Shown here piece by piece: positions 12,201 through 22,659 of a stretch of DNA of 64,000 bases (position 1 is the first letter of the stretch; every line of letters starts with the position of its first letter). Under the pieces are notes generated by a model. The model was not told the DNA's origin, made no database searches, and saw only the letters and a program-made list of their open reading frames with translations. This stretch comes from Trema orientale (taxonomy: Eukaryota; Streptophyta; Magnoliopsida; Rosales; Cannabaceae). The stretch is taken from assembly GCA_002914845.1 (NCBI GenBank), contig JXTC01000027.1, forward strand, positions 1,109,873 through 1,173,872, given 5' to 3'. A program made the position numbers and the translations under genes.

Positions 12201-12349
12201 GATTTACTATTGGATTTTGTGGAGTTTGTGGGATTTTTTTGATCAACACCTCATGGAGAAATGCCTATTTTCGGTTCATGCATAGCCTGAGAGACTGGCT
12301 TTCTATTATGATTATTATCGTTGAAGTGGCTGCATTAAGGAGAAATTAG
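9236..12349 (+). CDS. LRR receptor-like protein RLP1 (EIX2/Cf type)
   Basis: Predicted plasma-membrane receptor of about 1,037 residues without a kinase. The start at 9236 gives a hydrophobic signal peptide at once (MSIMVVVGLLFLLATAHS) and aligns with RLP2 and RLP3; the in-frame ATG at 9173 would add 21 unrelated residues. Order: signal peptide; an LRR N-terminal cap that is partly doubled (Cys at about 32 and again at 67, each followed by K-x-EALLSFK); CCNW near 99; many LxxLxLxxNxLxGxIP repeats; a non-LRR island at about 784-832 with WKGVEYEY; four further LRRs; a C-terminal cap (LCGPPLTGSC, about 936-950); an acidic segment; one transmembrane helix with GxxxGxxxG spacing (about 981-1003); and a short tail with YFRF, fitting a YxxPhi sorting signal. 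The family signals through SOBIR1/BAK1-type kinases. The stop falls just before a CAG|GTTAGT donor that is conserved in RLP3, so the tail is shorter here and any intron is in the 3' UTR. Confidence 0.9.
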   Translation: MSIMVVVGLLFLLATAHSLSEVNGGNHHAQYCIKKKVEALLSFKGHVDLGNTTELSEGFGLNHKARCIEKEKEALLSFKRVVDPGNILSSWTNGTNQNCCNWRGVTCDNQTNHVIKLDFSDVYDHDNITDAHDWAIIGGEIGSSLVELRYLKYLDLSGHGFGRIPKFIGSLKELMYLSLAWNPISGTIPPELGNLTKLQFLDLASDSDHDQMIVDNLEWLSRLTSLRTFRLMRTKFTRAGLQSFRLPPFLSSLEVSNCRLPEVDTSSLSYTNSSNFLRTLILRNNSIHPTAITWFLDSSTNLVELSLTNNTINGSFPNSFGQKNSLKIVDLSGNEVGNGVLKPLGNLTDLKVLDLSSNNLGGALHDFLENLDGSTKNSLEILNLYSNQLGGFILDDEKTFPSLRELILDHNQLEGPFPNRLSRFPNLRILYLDDNQLTGPLPDLSSMASLTSFTARNNKFNSTTIESIGELYHLETLDVSLNSLTGVISEVNLQSSKLKELDFSLNPVALKFDTSWVPSFQLKFINLSYCKLGPQFPSWLQTQSNLHHLDISNAGIAGLVPTWFGNITSKLSCLYMSSNLLNGTLPNFIMKGDFRQVNLSFNQFHGSIPPSLSNSHNLYLSNNKFTDIRSFLCKANDRSLRILDLYNNQLSGSLPDCWENFQFLFVLNLGNNTLSGEIPSSIGLRYIQTLQLRQNNFSGNLPSSLKNCTEVKVLDFGKNSLKGTIPSWIGERLTSLVFLSLKSNKFYGSIPLSLCHLTEIQILDLSSNDLSGAIPRCIKNFTSMVQKDYGTATISVVLYPYHYFGICYVDKYRNIASITWKGVEYEYNKILGLLRIIDLSSNKLTGEIPVEVTHLVQLAQLNLSRNDLSGAIPKKIGNLTKIEVLDLSHNTLSGEIPLSLAQVSSLNYLDLSHNRLSGRIPTSTQLQSFNASAYTENLGLCGPPLTGSCPGDEALLDRSDETCDDGCYDDEEGGEWFDVSCFYAGIAVGFTIGFCGVCGIFLINTSWRNAYFRFMHSLRDWLSIMIIIVEVAALRRN

Positions 12350-14592
12350 CTAACTTGGCACATACAGGTTAGTATGCAGTTTTACTTTTAAATGTTATAA
12401 TACATTCTATGCAATTAAACTACTAGTATTTTATTGTATACTGGTTTATGTGATAATTTGGCTTTAACATTCAATGTTGCAGTAGTGTATAACCTGCCAC
12501 GATAGAAGAGAAGTCAATTACTTAGAGAATCGAATTCATCATGACCTTCCTAATATATGTCGCGACGATTTGGAAAACCGTACGAAGGTTTGTAACTTCC
12601 ATGGTTAGACTTGACAGTTTTGTAAAAGTTTTAAATTTTTTTCTTCTAAGTGAGTAGGAATATTAATAGGCTTAATTAAAATTGAGAAACATTATTGATT
12701 CATTCATTTAAGTATGTGGGAATAGTAATGGGTTTAATTACAATTGGAAAAAAGGGTAGCTAGAGATTCTTTGTAGCTCATCTCTTTATTTTCGTAGCCA
12801 ATAAGAGAGACAAGAAGGAAAAGAGGCAGAGAGAGTTGGAGGGCAAAGAGATTGTTGAACACTTGGGCATGTGTGATTCTTTCTAGGAAAATTGTTACGA
12901 GGAACTCCCTTGACTGAGTTATTTCTTAACAGTTTGGCACGAACCAAACGACCTAGTCACCAGGGGAAAATATTGCCTTCGCTACAAAAGCTGTTAGTTG
13001 CACATGATATTTAACAGTCTATTGTATATATAGAGTTACGAAATGAGAATTTCTTTAAGTTCTTCAGTTTTCAATTTACTTTTGTCCTTATTTTATATAT
13101 TCTGCATACAGAGGAGAGAGCATGAAGAACACATGAATTGGGACCTGTAAAGTAAAATATGGTATATGGTGAAGACTCGGTGGCTGAAAGGATATTCATC
13201 AGGAATTTAGATACGTCAAAAGCTAAAGGATTGGAGTTTGAATCTTTGTTATGAGAAGTACGTACTAGTTCCTCTTCGTTCTGTTTTCTTTTTCTAGTTC
13301 TACTTTTGTTGTTTCTGCTTTATCATTAGTCGATTTACCTTGACACGTTCTGAAAAGGTTGAAAAAAAGAAAAAACAAAGTATTTGCTTGTGAATGCTCT
13401 GTCCACTTTCCTTTTTTCTTTTTCAATTTTATATTTTTTTTTTTATTTTTTTTATTTTAGCTTATAGCTCCCAACTTTATTATTTGGTAACATTTGGGTC
13501 CTTATAAATTGGTCGTAGGTGCAGAGCTGCCTTAGAAAGAGTGTAGGACATGCTAGACGTGGGCTTTGCTCAACATTTCAAGGGTCAAGATGACTTTTTT
13601 CCCCCTTTCCCCTGACCGATCTGCCCGTGTAATAGAGTTAATTGCCTTGATTTGAAGGCATAAATTGACGAAATTGGTTAACACTAACCTAAGTGTTACG
13701 GGATAATAAGTTGAAGAGTGTAAAGTTATAAAAGAAAGAATAAAGATCTAAAAGAGATATCAGAAGAAATATCGGAGAATGTCATGGATTGCGTAACGTA
13801 TTGAAATCTCTTTTAAAGTTCATCTAAGTTTCGGTTTAAAAAAATATATAATTGAAGAAAACATGTTGACCGAACATTTTCTTTGATATACTGATTTGGA
13901 AGAAAATCAATTAATTGGAGGATGTTCTATTACATCGAATATGCAAAATGCTGGATATAGAAATTGATAGACTGATCCCCTAACTAAATTCATCGTTATA
14001 GTGATGGTCGAATTATTGTACTATTGATTTCAATATATATGGTACTATTAATACAGAAAGTAAAGAAAGCAATTAAAGTTCAGTGGCAATGTTTCTTATT
14101 TTCAATTTTATGAGATGAGTTAAGAACAGTTGCTCTATATCACTCGCTCTCTATTACTCGCTCTCTTTTCTTTTCTTTTATTTTATTTTGAATTTCAAAT
14201 GCAAGACTCAATGCAGAACAGAGAAGAAGTGTACATAAAAATTGAAATTAAAAAAAAAAATAAAACAGAGAAGAAGTGTGCATAAAAATTGAAATAAAAA
14301 AAATACAAAATAAACTCTACTTTTAACTTCAAATGCTTACATTTATCTCATTGAAATCAGTATTTCTAGTTCCAATAAAGTTAAATCTCTAAGAATTTTT
14401 TTTTGAAAAAGTTTATAAAGCAATAATCTCAAGAGTCCCTTATGCTAACCTTATGGTATGGGGTAAGATCCGCAATCACCATTTTTTATGTAATAAGTAC
14501 CAAACAACACTTCTGCATCAGGAGACTTCTATATATAGTTCTTCATGGAGAAAACGAATACTCAAACTCTTACCACTCCTGTCAAAGTAGTA
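12350..14592 (+). other. RLP1 3' UTR and 3' flank
   Basis: A donor (CAG|GTTAGT at 12367/12368) and a possible acceptor (gttgcag ending 12482) suggest a 3' UTR intron. 12955-13000 matches sequence after the RLP2 gap ('ccaggggaaaatatt', 'aaaagctgtta'). 13160-13280 matches the RLP2 and RLP3 3' exon region ('ggctgaaagg', 'gagtttgaatct'). 13880-14120 matches 23300-23590 in the ghost locus. No other gene seen. Confidence 0.55.
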
Positions 14593-15880
14593 GGTGGTGT
14601 CTGGTTGATAGTAATGGAATGTAATGGAATGAAATGTAATGGTTTTACATTGTTTGATTTTATTTTTTACTTATGAATGGTCTTTATAATGTAATGACTA
14701 TTACATCAAATAAAGGAATTAGAATTATACTTGAAAATAGATGTAAAGACTATTACATTCCTAAGTTAGCCACTTTTTTCCTTTTTGCCCCTCATTTAGC
14801 ATATTTTGCCCCCTCATTATCATCTTTTTCCTCATATCTATAACTAAATTAAGTGTAAAACTTACATCCATATCCATGACTAAACCACCTACAAATCATC
14901 TTTTTTCTCATATCATCCAATTATTATATTTTTGTTTTCTAATATAAATTTTGTATGTTATATTTATATGATAAATAATAATGAGCAATTATTAAAATAC
15001 TAATTTTACTATCATAAGAAATTTAATCTATTTTTATATTTGGTAATTGAATCTATTTAATCAATACCATAAGTATAACTATTTTCTTTTTTCTAATAGT
15101 GATAGCCTTTATTTAAAAAAAAATTAATTCAAAATTAGGGGTATATTAGTCAAAGTACAGTTAATTCCATTACATTCCATAGTTGATTCCAAAGTTTCAA
15201 CTAAACAAAATAATCACGCTTCTTTTCCTTTCCATTCTTATTCCCATTATGATTACCATTACATTCAATTTCATTCTACCCAACCAAACGGCACTAAAGG
15301 AATTAGAATTACACTTAAAAATGGATGTAAAGGCCATTACATTCCTAAGTTAGCCATTTTTTTTCTTTTTGCCCCTCATTTAGTATATTTTGCCCCTTCA
15401 TTATCATCTTCTTCCTCATATCTATGACTAAACCAAGTGTAAAACTTGCATCCATATCCATGACTGAACCATCTACAAATCATCTTTTTTCTCCTATCAT
15501 CCAATTACTATATTTTTGTTTTCTAATATACATTTTGTATGTTATAGTTATATGGTAAATAATAATGAGCAATTATTAAAATATTAATTTTACTACCACA
15601 AGAAATTTAATCTATTTTTATATTTGGTAATTGAATCTATTTAATCAATACCATAAGTATAACTATTTTCTTATTTCCAATAGTGATAGCATTTTTTTTT
15701 AAAAAAAATTAATTCAAAATCAGGGGTATATTAGTCAAAGTACAGTTAACTCCATTACATTCCATAGTTGATTCCAAAATTTCAACCAAACAAAATAATC
15801 ACCTTTCTTTTCCTTTCCATTCTTATTCCCATTACGATTACCATTATATTCAATTTCATTCCAGCCAACCAAACGGCACC
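14593..15880. mobile_element. MITE with an internal 584-bp tandem duplication
   Basis: The left terminus (ggtggtgtctggttgatag) and the complement of the right terminus (ggtgccgtttggttggctgg) form imperfect inverted repeats next to TA on both sides. The interior is doubled: 14711-15294 and 15295-15880 align end to end with scattered mismatches, including 'taaaggaattagaatta' starts and 'ccaaccaaacggcac' ends. Only the first copy has the left terminus, so the second arose by partial duplication. Non-coding. Confidence 0.65.
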
Positions 15881-16747
15881 TAAGATCTATAGCATGAGGT
15901 TTCCTTGGTTTTAAGAAGGACTTCCTTCGCTCCATACAGCGTAGATGTGGCTGATAAATTAAAAACATAGAATTTTGTAAAATTTCCAAATCAAAGAAGG
16001 GTTTTATAGCAAACTGACTAAATTTTTGGCTATTTTAGTTCAATTTTCAAATGTTATGATAAAATAACTTGTATAATAATGTATATAATACATGTAAAAT
16101 ATTATATATCTAGTTTAAAAATTATATAATCAGTACATAAACTAAAACTAATATATAAATATGGGCACCAATTTAGTATTTTTTTAACCAAATTATAGGT
16201 ATTATTTTGCCCAATTAAATTTCACATATGCACGTTTTTTTGTGGTAAAGGTAGTGAGAAAAAATCATTAAATAATGTGTATTTATTGTTATTATTTTTT
16301 TAACTACTCAAATTATGATAGCCGTTAGATTATAATCTAACAGCTAAATAAAATTACCTATAAATAGGTAAGAAAAAAAAATACTGGATTATGGCCCTAT
16401 AAATATATATACTCAGTATAAAAATGTATACATTTAGTCAGTTAGCTATAAAAAGAGAAAAATGGACATTTATTAAAATAAAGTATAAAAATGGACATCC
16501 ACCAAAAACTGTCTCTTAAAGAAACCAAAGTTAAAGAAACCGGTAACAAATTTCCACTTCCATCTTATGAATTCAAAACCTCTAAGATCTAACTCTCTCC
16601 AAACCTGATTTGGTGACCACTTTAATTGTACTGGAAAGAAAGCACCATATATTTACTTATCAATATCATGAATGGAAACAATCACATCTTAGTCATAGTA
16701 AGGAATCAAATCTAAAACCNAATTGGAAACCTTTGGACACAAGAAAG
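15881..16747. other. AT-rich intergenic DNA
   Basis: No gene. The segment around 16230-16440 ('attcaaattatgatag', 'gttagat', 'aataggtaa') is also found diverged at 35760-35940, so it is a low-copy dispersed repeat of unknown type. A single N lies at 16720. Confidence 0.4.
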
Positions 16748-17665
16748 GGTTTCTAACACTTAAACCAATAAAAATCGAAAAAAATTACAAATATACAGAA
16801 GTCAGACCTTTTTCTAGGAGGAAATTTAATTTTTTATGGTAATTTAAAAAAAAATTTGAAAATTCCCGGAATTTGAAATTGTTCTGAAAAATCTTAGATT
16901 TATTTATAAAAATACAACTTTTAAAAGTATTTAGAAAAATATCACAAAATTGTTCTGAAAAATCTGAGATTTATTTATAAAAATACAACTAAAAGTATTT
17001 AGAAAAATATCACTTTCTATTGATTCATGAGATACTTAAGGTAACTAGTCGAGTTACCTGAGGTAATTTGAATAGTTACTTCAAGTAACTGGATTAGTTA
17101 CTCTAAGTAACCTAACTGGTTACCTCGAGTACCATCAAAATATACCAAATTTAAAGAAAAATGGTACTTTTCTAAATATTTTCTAAAAGTATTATTTTTC
17201 TAATAATACTTTTAAAAAGTAATATTTTTCTAAATCAATCCGGAATTTTCAAAAAAATGAGTCCATCCGAGATTTTTCAATTTTTGGTATCTTGGGCTTG
17301 GAATTTTGTAAATAGCCATTTTTCTAATTTTTGTATAGTTTTTATTAGGAAAATATCACTTTTTTAAAAATATTTAAAAAAAGACCATTTTTAAAATAGT
17401 TACTGGTTACCAGTTTCAAGAAACTAGTTACTGATTACTGGTTACCAGTTATATATCAATTATGAATATCTTTAGTTACTAGTCACCAGTTTCTGGAAAC
17501 TGGTTACCAGAAACTAGTTACTATTTTAAAAAATTGTATTTTTCTAAATATTTTTTAAAAAACGGTATTTTCTAATAAAAATCGTACCGTACCTTAAAAA
17601 ATACAAAACCACCGTATTTTCAAATTTTTTTCAGCAACACCATATATTATGTAATTTCGCCCACA
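16748..17665. repeat. Foldback repeat family B, nested pair (B1)
   Basis: The outer element starts 'gggtttctaacactt' and ends in a 'ccaccgtattttcaaattttt' segment. Long AT arms (about 17335-17400 and 17519-17588) are inverted copies of each other and flank a core made of GGTTACCAGTTTC / GAAACTGGTTACC palindromes. A second, different element (about 16800-17330) sits inside it, with a core of GGTAACT...AGTTACC repeats at 17038-17130. Non-coding. I do not recognise the family. Confidence 0.55.
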
Positions 17666-17762
17666 AGAAACAGGCCTAGCCCAAACCAATTGTCGTTTCA
17701 TGATAGGATTTGGACTTGAGTAGGAGTAATTTCGGCCGAAATGACTTTTACAATGTTCTTTA

Positions 17763-18195
17763 TTGGGTTTCTAACACTTAACATTGGGTTTCTAACACTT
17801 TTATGTATAAAAACTCAAAACAAAATTACAAAAATACCGAAGTCAGGTTTTTTTTTCAAATTTCGTACAGTTTTTATTAGAAATCATTTTTAAAAAAACT
17901 TTTAGAAAAATATTATTTTAAAAATAGTTACTGGTTACCAGTTTCTGAAAACTGATTACCAGTTACTGATTATCACTTATATACTGGTTATAAATACATT
18001 TGTTTACTAGTTACCAGTTTTTAGAAACTAGTCTCCGGTCATTAATTATTATTTTAAAAATGATATTTTTCTAAAAAAATTTTAGAACACCGGTATTTTT
18101 CTAATAAAATTGTACCGCACCTTGAAAAAATGCAAACCACCTTATTTTTCAAAATTGTTTTCTGAAAATACCGGTCTAATTTTCCCTTTTTAGGA
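17763..18195. repeat. Foldback repeat family B, copy B2
   Basis: Same plan as the outer B1 element: start 'gggtttctaacactttt', inverted AT arms, a core with 'ttactggttaccagtttctg' and 'aaactag', then 'ttgtaccgcacctt' and 'accttatttttc'. Lies about 100 bp from B1 in the same orientation. Confidence 0.55.
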
Positions 18196-18868
18196 CTATC
18201 ATAAACATTATTGCCCTGTCTGATTGTTTTTACGATTGGTCACAACTTTGTAACTATTAGTCACATAAGTTATATTAATACTGTTACCTCTTTTCTGACC
18301 CTCACAACTTTCATGACTATTCGATAAAAGAGTTGTAAAAAAGTCATTTTAGGCTAGAAAATTCCTTAATTCATTCATTACCACTTGACAAGTAAACTTA
18401 AAATGGGGCCCGTTTAGCCGGATCCAGTTGGAAATCTTGTGTCTTGACTTGACATGTCTCTCCGGAGACGGCAATGGAATAAGACAAACAAAAAGATTAA
18501 AGCATCTTTAGCTAGACTAGACATCGCTTTTGGTATTAGAAAATTTCAAACTCTTTTTATCTGCAAAATAAATTGGTTTTTGAGGATCACAAAGCGGTCG
18601 CTGACTCCATAAAACAATGATGTTTAATAAACAGTAAAATGAATTAGATATCACTAATTAAAGATGTTAGGATCAAAACAACTTGGCAGCTAATTCAACA
18701 ATTCATGTAATCTATATACGATCTTGAGTAGATCTAGGATTTCATATTATATAGAAGCTTTGAAATTCGATCATACAACTATTCAGTTTCATCTGCTATG
18801 TTTCCCTCATATAGTCATATTACTAAATTTTTCCCAGTAAAAGTGGCTAGTTTTGAAGTTAACTATGA
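18196..18868. other. Intergenic, downstream of the DEFL gene
   Basis: No ORF with protein-like composition and no repeat recognised. It should contain the 3' UTR of the - strand DEFL gene. Confidence 0.4.
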
Positions 18869-19387
18869 TCATAAGCTCCAGTAGTGACTTGTCATGGGTT
18901 CCAGCTCATTATTTGGGATGATATACATGTTATTCACCCAACAAACACAAAAGGAATCCTTCCACGCAACTTGTTTCAAACACAATGCCTTAGTAGTTCT
19001 CGGCCGAATCTTCTGTTTGCAGTGTACGGCACAAGTCTCATCATCTTTACACGGTCGTTGATCTTGTAAAAAATATGGTACCATCGTGGATTCTGACGTA
19101 GAAAGGAAGCATATACAAACACATATGAGAACAAAAATTTGTGTAATTAATAACACGTATGTATCTATGATATGATGTATGTATACATATATGTGTGTGT
19201 TTGTTATGAGGGAACGAAGTTGGGTATTGATGATCAAGTTTATGAATCATAAACAAATTGAACTAGCTAATTTGAAGAACTAAAGATTTGTAGATAAATA
19301 AGTCTACGTACCTGTTGTGTGAAGGATGATGAAGAAAACTAAGAGCATGAGTGAGAAGAAATGAACTAACTTATAATTATAAACCAT
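18869..19387 (-). CDS. Defensin-like (DEFL) secreted cysteine-rich peptide, two exons
   Basis: Exon 1 is 19312-19387 (76 nt) and codes for a signal peptide beginning MVYNYKLVHFFSLMLL. It ends with a good donor (ACAG|GTACGT). The intron is 19093-19311 (219 bp, phase 1), ending in a pyrimidine-rich stretch and ACGTCAG. Exon 2 is 18869-19092 (224 nt). The spliced frame is 300 nt, or 99 residues plus stop. The mature part has six cysteines spaced C-x5-C-x3-C-x12-C-x10-C-x-C, the pattern of cysteine-stabilised alpha/beta peptides. A phase-1 intron just after the signal peptide is typical of plant DEFL genes. The roughly 20-residue tail after the last Cys is unusual. Such peptides are secreted; roles range from antimicrobial activity to signalling, and which applies here is unknown. 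The gene lies between RLP1 and the ghost RLP locus, opposite to the receptors. Confidence 0.75.
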
Positions 19388-20469
19388 TTTAGCCGGCTAA
19401 TGCGCGTACACTAGAACCATTATGAGGTTATATATTTATACTCAGATTTCTCGGGTCAAGCCAGACTTCGGATCATTACCATTGGGTGAAAAAGGACATA
19501 ATAGGAAGCCTCAAGGTTTAGCCAATTAGTCATAAGTAGGAAAGAAAAAAAAACTAATATATTATTAATACCTATCTTTGTCGTTATATTCTTATAATTC
19601 TTTGTGAGCAATTTAGAATCGACGAAAAACACATACATATACAAGTTACAACAACATAAATATTATCAATATAACAAGAAATTCCTTAAATCACAAGCTA
19701 AAATATCATTTTGTAGTTATCATATAGGATAAACTGCAAAATAATATCCTGAGATTTAGGTATTTTGTAATTTAAACTTCGAAATTTAAATTTTACAAAA
19801 TAATATCCTGGGATTAAGAATTTTTGAAAATTAATAATCTGAATTGGCTTTTTGAATATTTTTAACTGGTAAAAAACAATAATATCCTCAAAATTAAAAA
19901 GAATAATAAAGACTAATGTAGTTTTAATAGAGGGTATTATTATTTTTTCATTATTGAAATTGGTTAAAAAATCAATCCATGATATTAATTTTTAGAAATT
20001 CTTAATATCAGAGATAAATATGATGTACCTAGTATAAAAACTAATTTATTTAGTGCCTAAACTAAATTTAGTATACAAGTAGATATACTAAGTGTAGATT
20101 TACATACACTCAGCATTTAGCTATAAAAAGAGAAAATCATAATTCTCTTTAAATAAAAATCATAATGAATTAATTTAATTTTGTTGTTATCATTGATTTT
20201 TAAGCCCGCCCTTTGCTCTCCCCATGCTCTTTTCTAACTCAGTATTTTAATTGAAATTGAAATTTAAAATATAATCATAATTAATCATTAAATCCCTTGA
20301 TATTCCTTAATTAACTACTAACTAATTATCTTTAATTACTTTTCTCACCCTCATCCCAACTATTCACAAATCTCAGTATTTCACCCCTCTCCCTCCCTAC
20401 TTTCTTCTATCCAGAATCACAATATTTCGTTCTCACAAATTTTTTTTTTTTTTTTTGAAGAATACAAAT
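19388..20469. other. DEFL 5' flank and AT-rich spacer
   Basis: The - strand DEFL promoter should lie just above 19388. The rest is AT-rich with a poly-T run near 20440. The region around 20030-20140 shares phrases with 16390-16460 ('agctataaaaagagaaaa'). No further gene seen. Confidence 0.4.
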
Positions 20470-22050
20470 TCAAAGAGTTATTTATTTATTTTTTGAAGAA
20501 GAACTAAAACAAGTTGTCCACACATTTATTAGTAGACAAAGATGGGTCCATAAACATCAATTCTGAACGTTGGTTTTACGCCCAAAGTTTAAGTCTCCGA
20601 ACAAGACCTTGACCGCGTCTTCTGCTAAAATCAAATTACATAAGCACATTTCTAATGGCGTAAATTATTTAAGGAATTTTACCGTAAAATTATATGTTGA
20701 TTAAGGCATATACTGTAATATATAAGTGTGTGTATATATATATATATAAGTTGTTTATAATTTTTTAGTAAGACATTGAAAATAATTAAAATTGCATAAA
20801 TAATTTTATAGATGTATTTCCAAAGCTAGACATGTGTTTAAAATCCGCATGATCTGATCCACTCTGTAAGAACTGATCCAATATGTGCATATGTAGATTA
20901 AATTGGATTGAAGTTTTGAAACTGCTATTGCAGATCGAAGATGCTTTTTATCTTCAAAGTAATTAATTTAATCAAATCCACACTTAAATTATATATATAA
21001 TAATTAATATGATTTTTTTTAAGGAATAATATAAAAAAAAATTACCCACCACTTTTGGTTTTTCTGTAAAAAAAAAAAAAGAAAAAAGAATACACATTTT
21101 CACTAATATCAAATAAAACTTCTTATTTGTTTTCTTTTTCATATCAAATCTCATTAGATTCACACATCTATTTGAAATTATAGTTAAAATCGTTGAAGGT
21201 AAATATTTTGACTTTTGAAATTGGATACTAAAATTCAGAAAAATAATTTTTGAGTGTTTAAAAGTATTACAGTTTAAATCCTAAGGGGTTACAGATTATT
21301 CATTAGATTAAATGGTAGTCTTTAAGCTATTTTTATAGATGTCAAATTGACAGTTAAAAAAAAAACGGCTGCAATTTTAAACTTTAACTTTGATTTTATA
21401 TGTGAAAACAGTGAGATTTGATAAAAAAACACAAATAAAAGATTTTATTTGATAGTAATAAAAATGTGTGGGTTTTTTTTGCTAAAAGGCTAACATTCAC
21501 AAGTTTTTTTTCTGTATTATCATTTTTTCATAATTCATATATGTTATAGTATTTTCTATTAGTTGTCGTTCAAGATGTAAAATTATACAACATACCACAC
21601 ATGAATAATACTTTCCAAAATACAAAGGTCGAAATTTGTGTCAAAAATAAATAATCCACAATTAAAAAAACAGACAACATATAAAGTCTAGTCATAAAGA
21701 CATTAATGAGTCTCAAGTATAACTGATCAAAAATTACTGATCTATTTCGCACATTCGCACTAGTGTTTGTCTTTTTGGTGTTTTCCCTGTTTGTTTCCAT
21801 CTTTTTCAGAATGAATATAGCTAGATGACGACATATTATTGTGATGGAAATTAGGAATCGAGATGCCATTTTGAATTTTCTTGATAATGTACGTTGCAAT
21901 TAAGTTGGCTCTTTGTTGTCATTTTCTCCTTGAGAACACATATGAATAAGTGTTCGTTGTCCCACCAATCAATTTGACCAAGAGTCCAATAAACCGGGAA
22001 ATTTCTTCCATTTCGGTTCCAGTTTCTACTTTCTGACTGATTTTTTTTTT
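20470..22050 (+). pseudogene. Orphan 5' flank of a lost RLP gene (ghost locus, left part)
   Basis: Two stretches are collinear with the RLP1 5' flank. 20560-20820 ('aacatcaat-tctgaacgttgg', 'aaaattatatgttgat', 'taagacattgaaaat') matches 7005-7260. 21760-22040 ('ctttttggtgttttc', 'gaatatagctagatgac', 'ttgttgtcattttctcctt', 'ttgaccaagagtcc', 'ttccagtttctactttc') matches 8480-9110. The sequence stops just where the RLP leader should pass into the coding start. No LRR-coding sequence follows, so this is the promoter side of a deleted receptor copy. The MITE seen in RLP1's flank is absent here. Confidence 0.65.
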
Positions 22051-22659
22051 TTTTTTTTTCGGTGCTAAAATGTTGTTCAATGAATCAAATAAATAGCCTA
22101 CATAGGGCGTTTGGTCAGTAGGACTTAAGAAGGGATCCTTGTCTGGTGCTAAGAAAAATAGTGGACAATTGCGTAAAAGGATAAAATAAGAGAATAATGC
22201 AAGGGGCCTAGCATCACACAGTGTTAATTTTTAATTAAAAGGATGGAATGACATATACTATGTGTGAAATTTAATATATTAATTATAATCACCCAATAAA
22301 AAAGTAACATCTCATATGAACTCATGTGAAGTTACGGATCATAACATTACTCTATGTAAGATTTATAAATGATATATAATATTTTAACCAGAAAAATACG
22401 AAATGAGTTAAAATATTTTATACAGCTCATTCATAATTCCCGATTAAATGTAAAAAAACCTATGTACTTGTTGATTTTTCGATTCACACATATAGTTTTG
22501 TATTCACACACTATATATATATATATATCGGAATCAAATCTTGTGTTTTGATTAATTAACGAGATCTGTAATTAATTAAAATGAAGCAGAGAATATTAGC
22601 TATTTTTGTTTGATAGTCTAACTTATTGAAATCTCGTCAAGACATTGTTTTTCTGATTT
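22051..22659. other. Spacer where the lost RLP body should be
   Basis: Only about 600 bp lie between the paralogous 5' and 3' flanks. It holds a poly-T run (22031-22049), a segment starting 'agggcgtttggtcagtagg' that resembles a MITE end but for which I find no matching right terminus, and a (TA)n run near 22510. No LRR codons are recognisable in any frame. Confidence 0.5.

Noticed and set aside
22100..22260. Possible MITE starting 'agggcgtttggtc'
   Set aside because: No matching inverted right terminus or target-site duplication could be found.
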